Below are positions 1 to 8,510 of a DNA stretch of 56,456 bases, one piece after another. The notes under the pieces were generated by a model. It was given only the letters and a program-made list of their open reading frames with translations, did no database searches and had not been told where the DNA came from. A program made the translations under genes and the position numbers. Source of the stretch: Intestinimonas sp052065695 (GTDB taxonomy: Bacteria; Bacillota; Clostridia; Oscillospirales; Oscillospiraceae); NCBI RefSeq assembly GCF_052065695.1, contig NZ_JBQHTM010000019.1:1-56456 (forward strand), in the 5' to 3' direction. Position 1 is the first letter of the stretch, and each line of letters opens with the position of its first letter.

Positions 1-629
1 TATCCGTAAATGTTTCCTGTTTCTTCATCCCCATACACCACCATTGCGTTGATAGTGTTATTATCCCACATCCGGAGCCTTTATGGTAGTGCGGATTAAA
101 TCAGAGATTCCCTAAAAACAAAGAAAACAATCAGAAATTGGATGATATAAAAGACAATGGTGGGGAGGGCGGAGATCAGGCGCGCTTGAAAGGTGTCGGC
201 CAGTTTTTTGCAGGTGCGGCAGGCTTGCAATGGAGATCCCTCCTGATTATCTTTGTATAAGAAGTATTATACGCTTTTGTATGAAAAAGACAAGCGATAT
301 ATCCGGCATTTTTATGAAGATACACTGAATGAACGGGGATGAACCGCCGCCGCTGTGGGATGGGCGGGAACAGTTCACATAATCTTCAAAAGTTGTTTAA
401 AGTTCTGCCAACCTTTTCCCCTATGCGTGTGGTATCTTATAAGCACAGCAAGACCCCAGCACAAATCACTGCCTCTTTTGCTGTGGGGCAGACAAACAGC
501 AACACAGAAATGTGTTCATATATATTCTCTCACACCTCACTTTACCACCACTCTTTCTTTTGACAAACGGGAAAGGCGACCCGGACACAGGTCCGGGACG
601 CCTTACCCGTTTTACGGGTCAATTCTGGT
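1..629. other. Gene-poor left edge
   Basis: No gene is recognised here. Base composition shifts between AT-rich and GC-rich stretches, and every open frame is short and without a convincing ribosome site. One open stretch at about 247-342 on the plus strand reads like a small charged and aromatic protein tail (contains YEKDKRYIRHFY) but has no start or family, so it may be a remnant. The terminator of the sirtuin gene lies at the right edge. Confidence 0.5.
562..602 (-). terminator. Terminator of the sirtuin gene
   Basis: Arms GGCGACCCGGAC (575-586) and GTCCGGGACGCC (591-602) pair with one A-A mismatch around an ACAG loop. Read on the minus strand they are followed by a T-rich tract (TTTCCCGTTT). 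It sits about 30 bases past the sir2 stop. Confidence 0.6.
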
Positions 630-1352
630 TCAGCGCACCTGGATGGCGCCCAGGATCTCGCCGATGGGACCGGAGAGAATCAGATCGGCCCGGGCGTCCA
701 TGGCGGTGGGGCTCTTGTTGATGAGGACCAGCTTGCTGCCCTCATAGTAGTCGATGAGCCCAGCGGCGGGATAGACCACCAGGGAGGTGCCGCCGATGAT
801 GAGGACATCGGCCTTCCGGATGTAATCTACCGCCCGGTACATGATGTTTCCGTCCAAAGCCTCCTCGTAGAGGACCACATCAGGCTTAATGGTGCCGCCG
901 CAGTCGCAGCGGGGGACGCCGGTGCTCTGGGCCACCACCGAGGTGTCATAGAACTTGCCGCAGCGGTCGCAGTAGTTGCGCAGGGTGGAGCCGTGGAGCT
1001 CCAGTACCTCCTTGCTGCCCGCCAGCTGGTGGAGACCGTCGATGTTCTGGGTGATGACTGCCCGGAGCTTGCCCGCCTGTTCCAGCTCGGCCAGCTTCCG
1101 GTGGGCGGCGTTGGGCTGGGCGCCGGAGACCAGCAGTTTTTTGCGGTAGAAGTCGAAAAATTCCTCGGGGTGCTGCTCGTAGAATGTGTGGCTCAACATG
1201 ACCTCGGGGGGGTAGGCAAACTGCTGGTGATAGAGGCCGTCCACACTGCGGAAATCGGGGATGCCCGACTCGGTGCTCACTCCGGCACCGCCAAAAAAAA
1301 CAATGTTGTCGCTCTCGTCGATCCACTTCTGTAACTGTTCCAAATGGGCCAT
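630..1352 (-). CDS. NAD-dependent protein deacylase, SIR2 family
   Basis: A 240-residue sirtuin, which removes acyl groups from lysines in cytoplasmic proteins using NAD+. Visible motifs in order are the NAD-binding GAGVSTESGIPDFRS near the N-terminus, TQNIDGLH with the catalytic His region in the middle (ELHGS follows), a four-cysteine zinc site (CDRCG and, after a short gap, CDCGG), and GTSLVVYPAAGL near the C-terminus. Length matches bacterial single-domain sirtuins. The frame continues further upstream, but the ATG at 1352 has AGGAGGAAAGAAC directly before it, so I start there. It stands alone, divergent from the phosphate transporter. The substrate cannot be inferred. Confidence 0.93.
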   Translation of the reverse strand: MAHLEQLQKWIDESDNIVFFGGAGVSTESGIPDFRSVDGLYHQQFAYPPEVMLSHTFYEQHPEEFFDFYRKKLLVSGAQPNAAHRKLAELEQAGKLRAVITQNIDGLHQLAGSKEVLELHGSTLRNYCDRCGKFYDTSVVAQSTGVPRCDCGGTIKPDVVLYEEALDGNIMYRAVDYIRKADVLIIGGTSLVVYPAAGLIDYYEGSKLVLINKSPTAMDARADLILSGPIGEILGAIQVR

Positions 1353-1530
1353 GTTCTTTCCTCCTGTCCGACGGGCGGTGTATGTGGGAGAATTCCTCTC
1401 ATACGCTATCGTACCCTGTTTCCCGGGAAAAGGCAAGCCCCAGGCATCCTGGCGTTTTGACCGATTTTACGAAATCGGACGGTCGGATTTAGCCGAAACG
1501 TAAAACTTGCGCAAAACCATTTACCTGCCA

Positions 1531-1559
1531 TTTACGATGGGGGAAAAGACCGGTATAAT
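1531..1559 (+). promoter_or_regulatory. Promoter of the Na/Pi symporter gene
   Basis: TTTACG (1531-1536), a 17-base spacer and a perfect TATAAT (1554-1559) lie about 80 bases before the GTG start. The leader of about 75 bases shows no recognised riboswitch. Confidence 0.6.
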
Positions 1560-1640
1560 TTATATAACAGGCACAGCAAAGGCGCTGTGCCGAAATGATG
1601 TTGATCCACGGGTGAGGGCCCGGGATATGGAGGCTTACAG

Positions 1641-3437
1641 GTGAATATTACCGATATCATTACTCTGGTCGGAGCCATTGCGACCTTTCTTTTCGGCATG
1701 TCCACCATGACAGACGGCTTGGAGAAACTCTCTAGCGGACGCTTGGAGAGCATCCTGGAGCGGCTCACCAGCAACGTGATCAAGGGCGTACTGCTGGGTG
1801 CCCTGGTAACGGGACTCATTCAGAGCTCGGCTGCCACCACGGTGATGTGCGTGGGCTTCGTCAACGCCGGCATCATGCGTCTGGAGCAGACCGTGGGTAT
1901 CATCATGGGCGCCAATATCGGTACCACTGTGACCGCCCAGCTCCTCCGGCTGGGTGATTTATCCTCGGACAACCTCTTCCTGGCCATGCTGAATCCCTCC
2001 GTACTTGGCCCCCTCCTGGCGGCCATCGGCGTAGTGTTCTATATGTTCATCCGGGGCGGAAAGAAGCGCATCATCGGCCAGATCATCCTGGGCCTGGGTC
2101 TTCTCTTCATCGGTATGAAGACCATGGAGGGGGCCGTTTCCGGGCTCCAGGAGTTGCCGGAATTCCAGTCTCTCTTCTCTGCTTTCTCCAACCCCCTGCT
2201 GGGCATCCTGGTGGGCGCCGCCGTCACCGCCCTCCTCCAGAGCTCCTCGGCCTCCATGGGCATCCTCCAGGCGGTGAGTTCTACGGGGCTGGTCTATTTC
2301 AACACCGCCATTCCTCTCATCATGGGCCAGAATATCGGTACCTGTGTCACCGCCATTCTCTCCTCCATCGGCGCCAGCCGGAACGCCAAGCGGACGGCCA
2401 TGATCCACCTGCTGTTCAATGTCATCGGAACCGCCTTCTTCCTGGCTGTCCTCTATATCGGCAACGCCTTGTTCAACTTTCCCTTCTGGGACAATGTGAT
2501 GGACATGGGCTCTATCGCCAACCTGCATCTGGGATTTAACATCGGCTGCACCCTGCTGCTGTTGCCCTTCCACAAGGTACTGGTGAAGATCGTGGAACGG
2601 CTCGTCCCCGGCGATACCAACGCTCCGGAGTTCAACCTCCTGGACGAGCGGTTCCTCTCCTCCCCCTCTGTGGCTCTGGAGCAGGCCAGGTCCGCGGTGA
2701 TTTCCATGGGCGAGAAGGCCCGGGAGGACCTGCGCCTGGCGGTGGAGCTCCTGACCGACTACGATGAGAAAAAGCTGGAGCGCCTCAATGAGAACGAGGC
2801 CACCATCGACAAGCTGGAAAACACCCTGGACAGCTATTTGGTCAAGCTCACCGACCGGGCCCTCACCGATCCGGAAAGTGCCCTGGTGTCCGAGCTGCTC
2901 CATACCCTCACCAACTTTGAGCGCATCGGCGACTACGCCGTCAACGTCTCTGAGATCGCCACCACCATGCACCAGCGGGAGATTTCTTTCTCTGATGTGG
3001 CCCGGAAAGAGGTGAATGCCCTTACCACCGCCGTGGAGGCCACCCTGGACATTACGCTGGAGTGCTATGAGAAGCGGGACCACGAGCTGGCCCTCCACGT
3101 GGAGCCTCTAGAGGAGGTGGTGGACCTCATAGAGGAGGTCCTGAAGAACCGGCATGTGGAGCGCCTTAAGACCGGCACCTGTACCATTGAGCTGGGCACA
3201 CAGTTCCTGGAGCTCACCATCAACCTGGAGCGCATCTCTGACCACTGCTCCAACGTGGCCATGCTCATCGTCCGGCAGACCACCCCCCCCAGTCAGCACC
3301 TGCCGGATACCCATGCTTATCTCAAATACCTCCATGCCGGAGGTGACCACGACTTTGACACCCTCTTTGCCAAGTACCGGACCCAGTATTTTGGACCCAT
3401 CGAGAAGGAGGAGAGTATGGCCCAAATTTCGACATAA
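1641..3437 (+). CDS. Na/Pi cotransporter family protein with PhoU-like domain
   Basis: A 598-residue membrane protein of the NptA/PNaS type, expected to take up phosphate with sodium. The N-terminal half (about residues 1-310) is hydrophobic and has the two inverted QSS repeats of this family: IQSSAATT near residue 61 and LQSSSASMG near residue 200. Each is followed by a GANIGTTVTA / GQNIGTCVTA motif. Residues about 335-560 are soluble, charged and helical, as in PhoU domains, suggesting regulation by phosphate status. The start is GTG at 1641, preceded by GGAGG at a good distance. The gene is monocistronic, with its own promoter and a strong terminator overlapping the stop. Substrate by family only. 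Confidence 0.9.
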   Translation: MNITDIITLVGAIATFLFGMSTMTDGLEKLSSGRLESILERLTSNVIKGVLLGALVTGLIQSSAATTVMCVGFVNAGIMRLEQTVGIIMGANIGTTVTAQLLRLGDLSSDNLFLAMLNPSVLGPLLAAIGVVFYMFIRGGKKRIIGQIILGLGLLFIGMKTMEGAVSGLQELPEFQSLFSAFSNPLLGILVGAAVTALLQSSSASMGILQAVSSTGLVYFNTAIPLIMGQNIGTCVTAILSSIGASRNAKRTAMIHLLFNVIGTAFFLAVLYIGNALFNFPFWDNVMDMGSIANLHLGFNIGCTLLLLPFHKVLVKIVERLVPGDTNAPEFNLLDERFLSSPSVALEQARSAVISMGEKAREDLRLAVELLTDYDEKKLERLNENEATIDKLENTLDSYLVKLTDRALTDPESALVSELLHTLTNFERIGDYAVNVSEIATTMHQREISFSDVARKEVNALTTAVEATLDITLECYEKRDHELALHVEPLEEVVDLIEEVLKNRHVERLKTGTCTIELGTQFLELTINLERISDHCSNVAMLIVRQTTPPSQHLPDTHAYLKYLHAGGDHDFDTLFAKYRTQYFGPIEKEESMAQIST

Positions 3438-3470
3438 AGGAGCGCCCTCCAACGGAGGGCGCTCCTTTTT
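3436..3470 (+). terminator. Terminator of the Na/Pi symporter gene
   Basis: Perfect 12-bp stem GGAGCGCCCTCC / GGAGGGCGCTCC with an AAC loop, followed by TTTTT. It starts at the stop codon. Confidence 0.9.
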
Positions 3471-3474
3471 CGGT

Positions 3475-3509
3475 AAAAAAGAGTGGTACTCCCGAAAGAG
3501 CACCACTCA
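3475..3509 (-). terminator. Terminator of the downstream membrane-protein gene
   Basis: Stem GAGTGGTACTC / GAGCACCACTC (3481-3491, 3499-3509). On the minus strand it runs into TTTTTT. It insulates the two convergent genes. Confidence 0.85.
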
Positions 3510-3512
3510 GAA

Positions 3513-4313
3513 TCACATCAGCTTCACGGTATAGTAGACAGCCATAATAAAGAGCCAGGCCACCAGGGCAAAAATAAGGTAGTAGGCGGCGCTGGTGCCC
3601 AAGACCAGGGCGGCGACCACAGCCACAGCGACAACGGCACAGGTGAGGTAAATCATACCGTAGGAGGCGTTGTGGGCAAAAATCTGGAGCTTGTTTCCCC
3701 CCAGAGTGAGGGAACCACCATGAGTAGACATGGAGCGGCACAGAAGGACCGCGGCCACCAGGATCACCGCCAACACTATCAAATAGGCATACAGCAGGGG
3801 CTGATGTGTCCCACCAGCCCGGCGGAAAAGCCACAGGCCCAGAAGACCCAGGGCGGAGAGGACGGTGACGGCGAAAAACTCATGCTGATAGAGGTAATAC
3901 ACCAGGGCCAGTACAGCGGCGGCGGGAACGGCTCCGCAGAGGAACTGTACGCCGGTACCATAGAAACGATAGGTAATCACCGAGATCACCAGAGCAGTGA
4001 GGAAAACACCGAACAGGACCCCGGGGAGGGTGGTGTGCTTCCCGCTCTTGGCCCGGAAGATGGCCCAGAGCAGGCAGACAACGGTACCGACAGCGGTGAC
4101 GCCGATGATGGCGGGCCAGGCCTTTAGCAAAGCACCGGCAAATTCAATCTCACCAGGCGTGGTGGTGATATTGACATAATAGCGGTTGAGCAGAAGTAGA
4201 ACGAGCTCCACCACTACGGCGGCTCCGAACCAGATCAGTACCCGGTTCAGGATCACGTCCTCCTTGTGGCTACGGGCCGCGCGCTTCTCCGCCGCGCGTT
4301 TTTCTTTGTCCAT
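3513..4313 (-). CDS. Uncharacterised integral membrane protein
   Basis: I do not recognise the family. The 266-residue product starts with a short, highly charged cytoplasmic stretch (MDKEKRAAEKRAARSHKED) and continues with about seven to eight hydrophobic segments to the C-terminus, so it is an inner-membrane protein with no soluble catalytic domain visible. I chose the ATG at 4313 because AAGGAG lies 8 bases upstream; a longer frame begins at 4340 but has no ribosome site. It is monocistronic, with a good promoter at 4379-4407 and a terminator right after the stop. It is divergent from apbE, so the two may share a control region. Confidence 0.7.
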   Translation of the reverse strand: MDKEKRAAEKRAARSHKEDVILNRVLIWFGAAVVVELVLLLLNRYYVNITTTPGEIEFAGALLKAWPAIIGVTAVGTVVCLLWAIFRAKSGKHTTLPGVLFGVFLTALVISVITYRFYGTGVQFLCGAVPAAAVLALVYYLYQHEFFAVTVLSALGLLGLWLFRRAGGTHQPLLYAYLIVLAVILVAAVLLCRSMSTHGGSLTLGGNKLQIFAHNASYGMIYLTCAVVAVAVVAALVLGTSAAYYLIFALVAWLFIMAVYYTVKLM

Positions 4314-4378
4314 GGATCCATCTCCTTGTTTGATGCTCAAAACGACTGGTCCAGAAGATGGCCAGTCTAACGGATGAT

Positions 4379-4407
4379 ATTCTACCAGAAATCCCGCCGT
4401 TTTGCAA
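4379..4407 (-). promoter_or_regulatory. Promoter of the membrane-protein gene
   Basis: On the minus strand TTGCAA, 17 bases, TAGAAT. It is placed about 65 bases before the start codon and back to back with the apbE promoter. Confidence 0.7.
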
Positions 4408-4435
4408 CAAGAAAAAACGACGATCCCTACTTATG

Positions 4436-4464
4436 TTGCCAGGAAGGGCGGGATATGATACAAT
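4436..4464 (+). promoter_or_regulatory. Promoter of the apbE cluster
   Basis: TTGCCA (4436-4441), 17 bases, TACAAT (4459-4464). It is 33 bases before the apbE ATG. Confidence 0.75.
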
Positions 4465-4497
4465 CGACCTATCTTTTCTTGATCAGTGAGGCGGACT

Positions 4498-5550
4498 ATG
4501 AAGCGTATCGTTCCTCTCCTGTGCGCCGCGGCACTCCTCACGGGCTGTGCCTCCACCCAGGAGCCTGTGATCCAATCTTTTTTTGCCATGGACACCACCA
4601 TGTCCATTACTGCTTACGACCGAGACCCTACCGAAGCTCTGGTGGCCGCTCAGCAGGAGGTCAACCGGCTGGACGCCCTGTGGTCCCGGACCCGGTCGGA
4701 TAGCGATGTGACCCGGCTCAACGCCGCCGCCGGAGGGAGCGCGGTGGAGGTCGACCCGGATACCACCGACCTGCTGGAGAAGGCAAACGCCGCCGCCGTA
4801 GAGAGCGGCATGGCCTTTGATCCGGTGCTGGCGCCGGTGATGGATGCCTGGGGCTTCGGCGCCACCGAGAGCGAGACCACGGCAGTCCACCGGGTGCCGG
4901 AGCAGGCCGAGTTGGACGCCCTCCTGCCCCTGACCCGGGACCTGCCCGTGGTGGAGGGAGACACCGCTGCCCTGCCCGTGGCGGGCCAGGCGGTGGATCT
5001 GGGGGCCATAGCCAAGGGCGCCGCCGCTGACTATGTGGTGGAGGCCCTTACCGAACATGGGGTGGAGTCCGCCATCATCGCCCTGGGAGGCAACATCACC
5101 GCTCTGGGCACCAAACCGGATGGCAGTCCCTTTCGGGTGTATGTCCGGGACCCTCAGGGGGAAGGGGAGGACTACCTGTGCCTCATGTCCCTGCCGGCGG
5201 GGTGGACCTGCTCCACCTCTGGGGGCTATGAGCGGTATTTTGAGGCCGACGGCCAGATCTATCACCATATTATCGACCCCGCCACTGGCTATCCGGCCCG
5301 GTCGGGGCTGCTTTCGGTGACGGTGGTGGCCCAGGACCCGGCCCTGGCTGACGCCTGGTCCACCGCCCTGTACGTCCTGGGTGCGGACGAGGCCCTGTCC
5401 CGCTGGAAGAGCGGCGAGGGCACCGTAGCCGGGATGGAGCTCATCCTGGTGACGGAGGAGGACCACGTCTATGTGACCCAGGGCCTGGAGGAGGGCCTGG
5501 AGACCCTGGGAGAGGGGGCGGGCTACACCTATGAGATCGTCCGCCGCTGA
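4498..5550 (+). CDS. apbE: FAD:protein FMN transferase, ApbE family lipoprotein
   Basis: ApbE enzymes attach FMN covalently to threonines of exported or membrane redox proteins, using FAD. The 350-residue product begins with a lipoprotein signal (KRIVPLL..., lipobox LLTGC). The mature part has the usual ApbE landmarks: MDTTMSITAYD, AFDPVLAPVMDAWGFG, VDLGAIAKGAAADYV, ALGGNITALG and the magnesium-site region YHHIIDPATGYPA. The start at 4498 follows a GTGAGG-type ribosome site; the frame opens slightly earlier at 4486. The next gene overlaps its 3' end by 20 bases, and the cluster continues with a Gx-type membrane protein, a frequent trio in Firmicutes. The flavinylated partner is not in this window. 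Confidence 0.93.
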   Translation: MKRIVPLLCAAALLTGCASTQEPVIQSFFAMDTTMSITAYDRDPTEALVAAQQEVNRLDALWSRTRSDSDVTRLNAAAGGSAVEVDPDTTDLLEKANAAAVESGMAFDPVLAPVMDAWGFGATESETTAVHRVPEQAELDALLPLTRDLPVVEGDTAALPVAGQAVDLGAIAKGAAADYVVEALTEHGVESAIIALGGNITALGTKPDGSPFRVYVRDPQGEGEDYLCLMSLPAGWTCSTSGGYERYFEADGQIYHHIIDPATGYPARSGLLSVTVVAQDPALADAWSTALYVLGADEALSRWKSGEGTVAGMELILVTEEDHVYVTQGLEEGLETLGEGAGYTYEIVRR

Positions 5551-5929
5551 CCGCACCCGGCCTACGGTGCTGGACGGTCTGGTGGTGCTGGTGGTGCTGG
5601 TGGCCGCCGGAGCCATTTTATTTGCCTTTCGGCCCAAAGCCGGCAACTTTCTCACCGCCCGGATCGTCTTAGACAATGAGCTGGTGGCGGAGATCCCCCT
5701 CAGCGACCTGGACGAGCCGGTCACCGTGGAGGTGCCGGGTGCCAAATACCCCATCACCGTGGAGGCGGAGCGGGGGCGGGTCCGGGTCGCGCATAGCGAC
5801 TGCCCCAGCCAGGACTGTGTCCACACCGGATGGGTCTCCCGTTCTGGGGGGCAGATCGTGTGCCTGCCCAATCGCTTGGTCATCACCGTCACCGGCGGCA
5901 CGGCGGAAGCCGACGCCGTGACGGGCTGA
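5531..5929 (+). CDS. NusG domain II-containing membrane-anchored protein
   Basis: A 132-residue protein with one N-terminal membrane helix (residues about 13-33) and an exported NusG domain II. The motif with two cysteine sites (DCPSQDCVHTGW then IVCLPNRLVI) is typical of the family. The start codon lies inside the end of apbE, overlapping by 20 bases, which implies translational coupling. From family context these proteins travel with ApbE and Gx proteins and resemble the membrane components of flavin-based extracellular electron transfer loci. The exact molecular role is unknown. A possible acceptor or chaperone role for flavin modification is inference. Confidence 0.85.
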   Translation: MRSSAADRTRPTVLDGLVVLVVLVAAGAILFAFRPKAGNFLTARIVLDNELVAEIPLSDLDEPVTVEVPGAKYPITVEAERGRVRVAHSDCPSQDCVHTGWVSRSGGQIVCLPNRLVITVTGGTAEADAVTG

Positions 5930-5945
5930 GAGGGGGCGGTATGGA

Positions 5946-6461
5946 ATGACACACTCTGTCCGCCGTCTGACCCGCTGCGCGGTGCTCACCGCCCTGGCCC
6001 TTGCCATCTCTGTGTGCGAGGGCCTGGTGCCCCTGAGCATCCTCATCCCCCTCCCGGGCCTGCGCCTGGGCCTTGCCAACCTGGTCACGGTGTATGCCCT
6101 ATGCCGGCTCTCCGCCCGGGAGGCCTTCGGCATCCTGATGGCCCGGTGTCTACTGGGCGCCATCGTGGGCGGCAATCTCTCCGCCCTGGCCTTCTCCCTC
6201 ACCGGGGGCATTCTGGCCTTCGCAGTCATGTGGCTCTTGCTCCACGTCAGAGGGCTCTCCCTCTTCGGCGTGTGCATCGCCGGGGCCGCCGCCCACAACA
6301 CCGGCCAGATCCTGGCCGCCATGGGCGTGTTGGCCTCGCCGGCCATTGCCGTGTACTTGGCGCCGCTGCTGTTGGCCAGCATATTGACCGGCGCCGTCAC
6401 CGGCGCGGCCTCCATTCTGCTGGTGCAGCGGGTGCCATGGGGAGACAGTGGAAGAACGTAA
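5946..6461 (+). CDS. Gx transporter family membrane protein (Hpre_diP_synt_I family)
   Basis: A 171-residue hydrophobic protein with about five or six membrane segments. The N-terminus reads like an ECF S-component (RRLTRCAVLTALALAISV, then PLPGLRLGLANLVTVYAL). Homologues are often mislabelled heptaprenyl diphosphate synthase component I, but no prenyltransferase motifs are visible. It is the third gene of the apbE cluster, 16 bases after the NusG-II gene, so the trio is probably one transcript. A role in moving a flavin or quinone-related molecule is inferred from context only. The stop codon lies inside a perfect 16-bp palindrome that may be the operator of the next gene. Confidence 0.82.
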   Translation: MTHSVRRLTRCAVLTALALAISVCEGLVPLSILIPLPGLRLGLANLVTVYALCRLSAREAFGILMARCLLGAIVGGNLSALAFSLTGGILAFAVMWLLLHVRGLSLFGVCIAGAAAHNTGQILAAMGVLASPAIAVYLAPLLLASILTGAVTGAASILLVQRVPWGDSGRT

Positions 6462-6473
6462 CGAATTCGTTAC
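6458..6473. promoter_or_regulatory. Perfect 16-bp palindrome, possible operator
   Basis: GTAACGAATTCGTTAC overlaps the stop of the Gx gene and lies about 75 bases before the deacetylase start. A possible minus-10 (TATGAT, 6506-6511) follows, without a clear minus-35. The length and symmetry suit a dimeric repressor. Confidence 0.4.
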
Positions 6474-6546
6474 CTCTTTGCAGTGCTTTTTCCGGTGTTT
6501 TGTCGTATGATGCAGATACCAATGAACACGATGGAGGAAACAAGCC

Positions 6547-7812
6547 ATGAAGCACCTTGCCCGCCCTGTGACCCTGTTGCTGGCCCTGGGCCTAACCCTC
6601 TCCCTGTCCGCCTGTGGGCCCAAGGAGGAGCCATCCGGATGGCAGCCCACCCATGAACCCATCCAGACGGAGACCGCCGCCCCGGAACCCACTCCTACGC
6701 CGGCTGCTGACCCTTATGACGCCGTGCGGCACTACTGGTCTGCCGACCAGCTCACCCAGCTGTGGGGGCCGGAGCAGCCGGTGGAGCACCTCTTTTTCCA
6801 CCCCATCATTGCCTATCCCCAGTACGCCTTCTCAAGCGCCGTCCCCGCTGACCGGCAGAAGGGCCTGGACGACTGGATGGTGACGGTGGACGAGTACAAG
6901 AAGATCCTCCAGAACGTCTATGACAAGGGCTATATCCTGGTGGCCATGGAGGATGTGTGGAGCGAGGTTACCGATGACAGCGGCACCCACATGGTGCGCA
7001 ACACCCTCATGCTGCCCGAGGGGAAGAAGCCCCTGATCATCTCCTTCGATGATGTAAACTACTACGACTACATGCTGGCCGAGGGCTTTACCTCCAAGCT
7101 GGTGGTGGGGGAGGACGGCCAGATCTGGGCCCAGTGCACCGATCCCAACACCAAGGAGACCTTCCTCACCCAGGACCTGGACGCCACGCCTATCCTGGAC
7201 AACTTTGTCCTGGAGCACCCCGACTTTTCCCTCAACGGAGCCAAGGCCATTTACTCTCTCACCGGCTACCAGGGTATTCTGGGCTACCGGACCCAGAACG
7301 ACCGGGACATCGCCCCCAACGACCCCAAGAGACCGGAGTTTGAGGCCCACCGCCAGAGTGAGATCGACGCGGTGAAACCGGTGATTGAGCGGCTCAAGGA
7401 GACAGGTTGGACCTTCGGCTCCCACACCTGGGGCCACATCAACCTGGGCAGCGAGAAGCGCACCCTGGAGTCGGTCAAGAACGATACCGAGCGGTGGCTA
7501 GAGGAGGTGGGGACCCTGGTAGGGCCCACCAACATCCTCTTCTATCCTCACGGTGCCCGGCCTGACGGGGACGACTGGCACAAGACGGGTCCCATGTTCC
7601 AGTATCTCCAGAGCATGGGCTTCCGGGTCTTTGCCAGTGTGGGTGTCAATTCCTTTTCTTATATTAAGGATGACATCTCTGCTGTGATTTGTGACCGCCT
7701 CCATCCGGACGGGACCACCCTGCGCTGGTCCCGGGACCGCTATCTCCAGTTCTACGATGCCAAGGATATTATCGACCTGAGCGTGCGCCCAGATCTGGGT
7801 GTGGGCTGGTAA
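6547..7812 (+). CDS. Polysaccharide deacetylase family lipoprotein (NodB domain)
   Basis: A 421-residue exported lipoprotein. The signal (MKHLARPVTLLLALG) ends in the lipobox LSAC, followed by a Pro/Glu/Thr-rich linker to about residue 55. The NodB-type catalytic domain shows IISFDDVNYYDY (metal-binding Asp-Asp region), FGSHTWGHINLGS (the HxxxH metal pair) and a later YPHGARPDGDDW segment. Such enzymes deacetylate N-acetylated surface polysaccharide or peptidoglycan outside the membrane. The substrate is not determinable. The ATG follows GGAGGAAACAAGCC. It is monocistronic with a strong terminator after the stop. That terminator lies within the 3' coding end of the convergent recombinase gene, which overlaps this gene by 44 bases. 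Confidence 0.87.
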   Translation: MKHLARPVTLLLALGLTLSLSACGPKEEPSGWQPTHEPIQTETAAPEPTPTPAADPYDAVRHYWSADQLTQLWGPEQPVEHLFFHPIIAYPQYAFSSAVPADRQKGLDDWMVTVDEYKKILQNVYDKGYILVAMEDVWSEVTDDSGTHMVRNTLMLPEGKKPLIISFDDVNYYDYMLAEGFTSKLVVGEDGQIWAQCTDPNTKETFLTQDLDATPILDNFVLEHPDFSLNGAKAIYSLTGYQGILGYRTQNDRDIAPNDPKRPEFEAHRQSEIDAVKPVIERLKETGWTFGSHTWGHINLGSEKRTLESVKNDTERWLEEVGTLVGPTNILFYPHGARPDGDDWHKTGPMFQYLQSMGFRVFASVGVNSFSYIKDDISAVICDRLHPDGTTLRWSRDRYLQFYDAKDIIDLSVRPDLGVGW

Positions 7813-8467
7813 AGTGCTCCGCCGCGGATATCGTCCGCGGCGGAGTTTTTAGCTGGTCGGGCCCCGGAGGCAGCTGGTACTCCTTGGCTCTGCGAAGAAA
7901 GGTTTGGTAAGAGATGCCCAGCTGGCGGGCGGCTGTCCGGGAGGACACCCCGCCCCGGTGCCATAACCGGGCCAGCTCCCAGAAACCCTCGGGAAGCTCC
8001 ATGCGGCCGGGGCCAAAGCGCACCCCACGGGATTTGGCGGCGTTGATGCCCTCCAACTGGCGTTGGCGCGTATTTTCGCGCTCGGTCTGGGCCACGTAGG
8101 AGAGGAGCTGGAGGACGATGTCCGCGATCAGTGTCCCGGTCAGGTCACGGCCCCTCCGGGTGTCCAGCAGGGGCATGTCCAATACCACGATGGCGGTTTG
8201 GAGGGTTTTGGTGATGTGTCTCCATTGATCCAGGATCTCCGCGTAGTTCCGGCCCAGGCGGTCGATGCTCTTGATGACCAGGGTGTCCTCCGGACGGAGC
8301 CGCTGGATCAGGCGATGGTAGAGGGGGCGGTCGAAGTCCTTGCCCGACTGCTGTTCCACGACGATGTTCCGTTCATCTACGCCGAAGGTACGCATGGCAA
8401 TAAGCTGTCTGGCCGTATTCTGTTCCCGGGTGGAAACTCGGACATATCCATAAATATTTCCTTTCAT
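7769..8467 (-). CDS. Small serine recombinase (resolvase/invertase family)
   Basis: A 232-residue site-specific recombinase. The N-terminal catalytic domain has the serine nucleophile in YGYVRVSTREQNTARQ, then VIKSIDRLGRNYAEIL (conserved Arg residues) and the helical linker LLSYVAQTERENTRQRQ. The C-terminal helix-turn-helix region is seen around GVSSRTAARQLGISYQTFLRRA. About 40 extra residues after the HTH run into the 3' end of the deacetylase gene. The start at 8467 has GGAGGG upstream. It lies beside the flagellin gene, an arrangement reminiscent of Hin-type phase variation. I see no flanking inverted crossover sites, so the partner DNA is unknown; resolvase of a lost element is equally possible. 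Confidence 0.88.
   Translation of the reverse strand: MKGNIYGYVRVSTREQNTARQLIAMRTFGVDERNIVVEQQSGKDFDRPLYHRLIQRLRPEDTLVIKSIDRLGRNYAEILDQWRHITKTLQTAIVVLDMPLLDTRRGRDLTGTLIADIVLQLLSYVAQTERENTRQRQLEGINAAKSRGVRFGPGRMELPEGFWELARLWHRGGVSSRTAARQLGISYQTFLRRAKEYQLPPGPDQLKTPPRTISAAEHFTSPHPDLGARSGR
7817..7850 (+). terminator. Terminator of the deacetylase gene
   Basis: Perfect 12-bp stem CTCCGCCGCGGA / TCCGCGGCGGAG with a 5-base loop, followed by TTTTT. It lies inside the coding region of the opposing recombinase. Confidence 0.9.
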
Positions 8468-8510
8468 GGGTTTTCCCTCCTTCGATTACAAATGTCATTC
8501 TAATAGGCTA

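Noticed and set aside
339..747. Overlapping open frames on the plus strand near the left edge
   Set aside because: No ribosome sites, no recognisable protein features, and they run into the sirtuin terminator and coding region.
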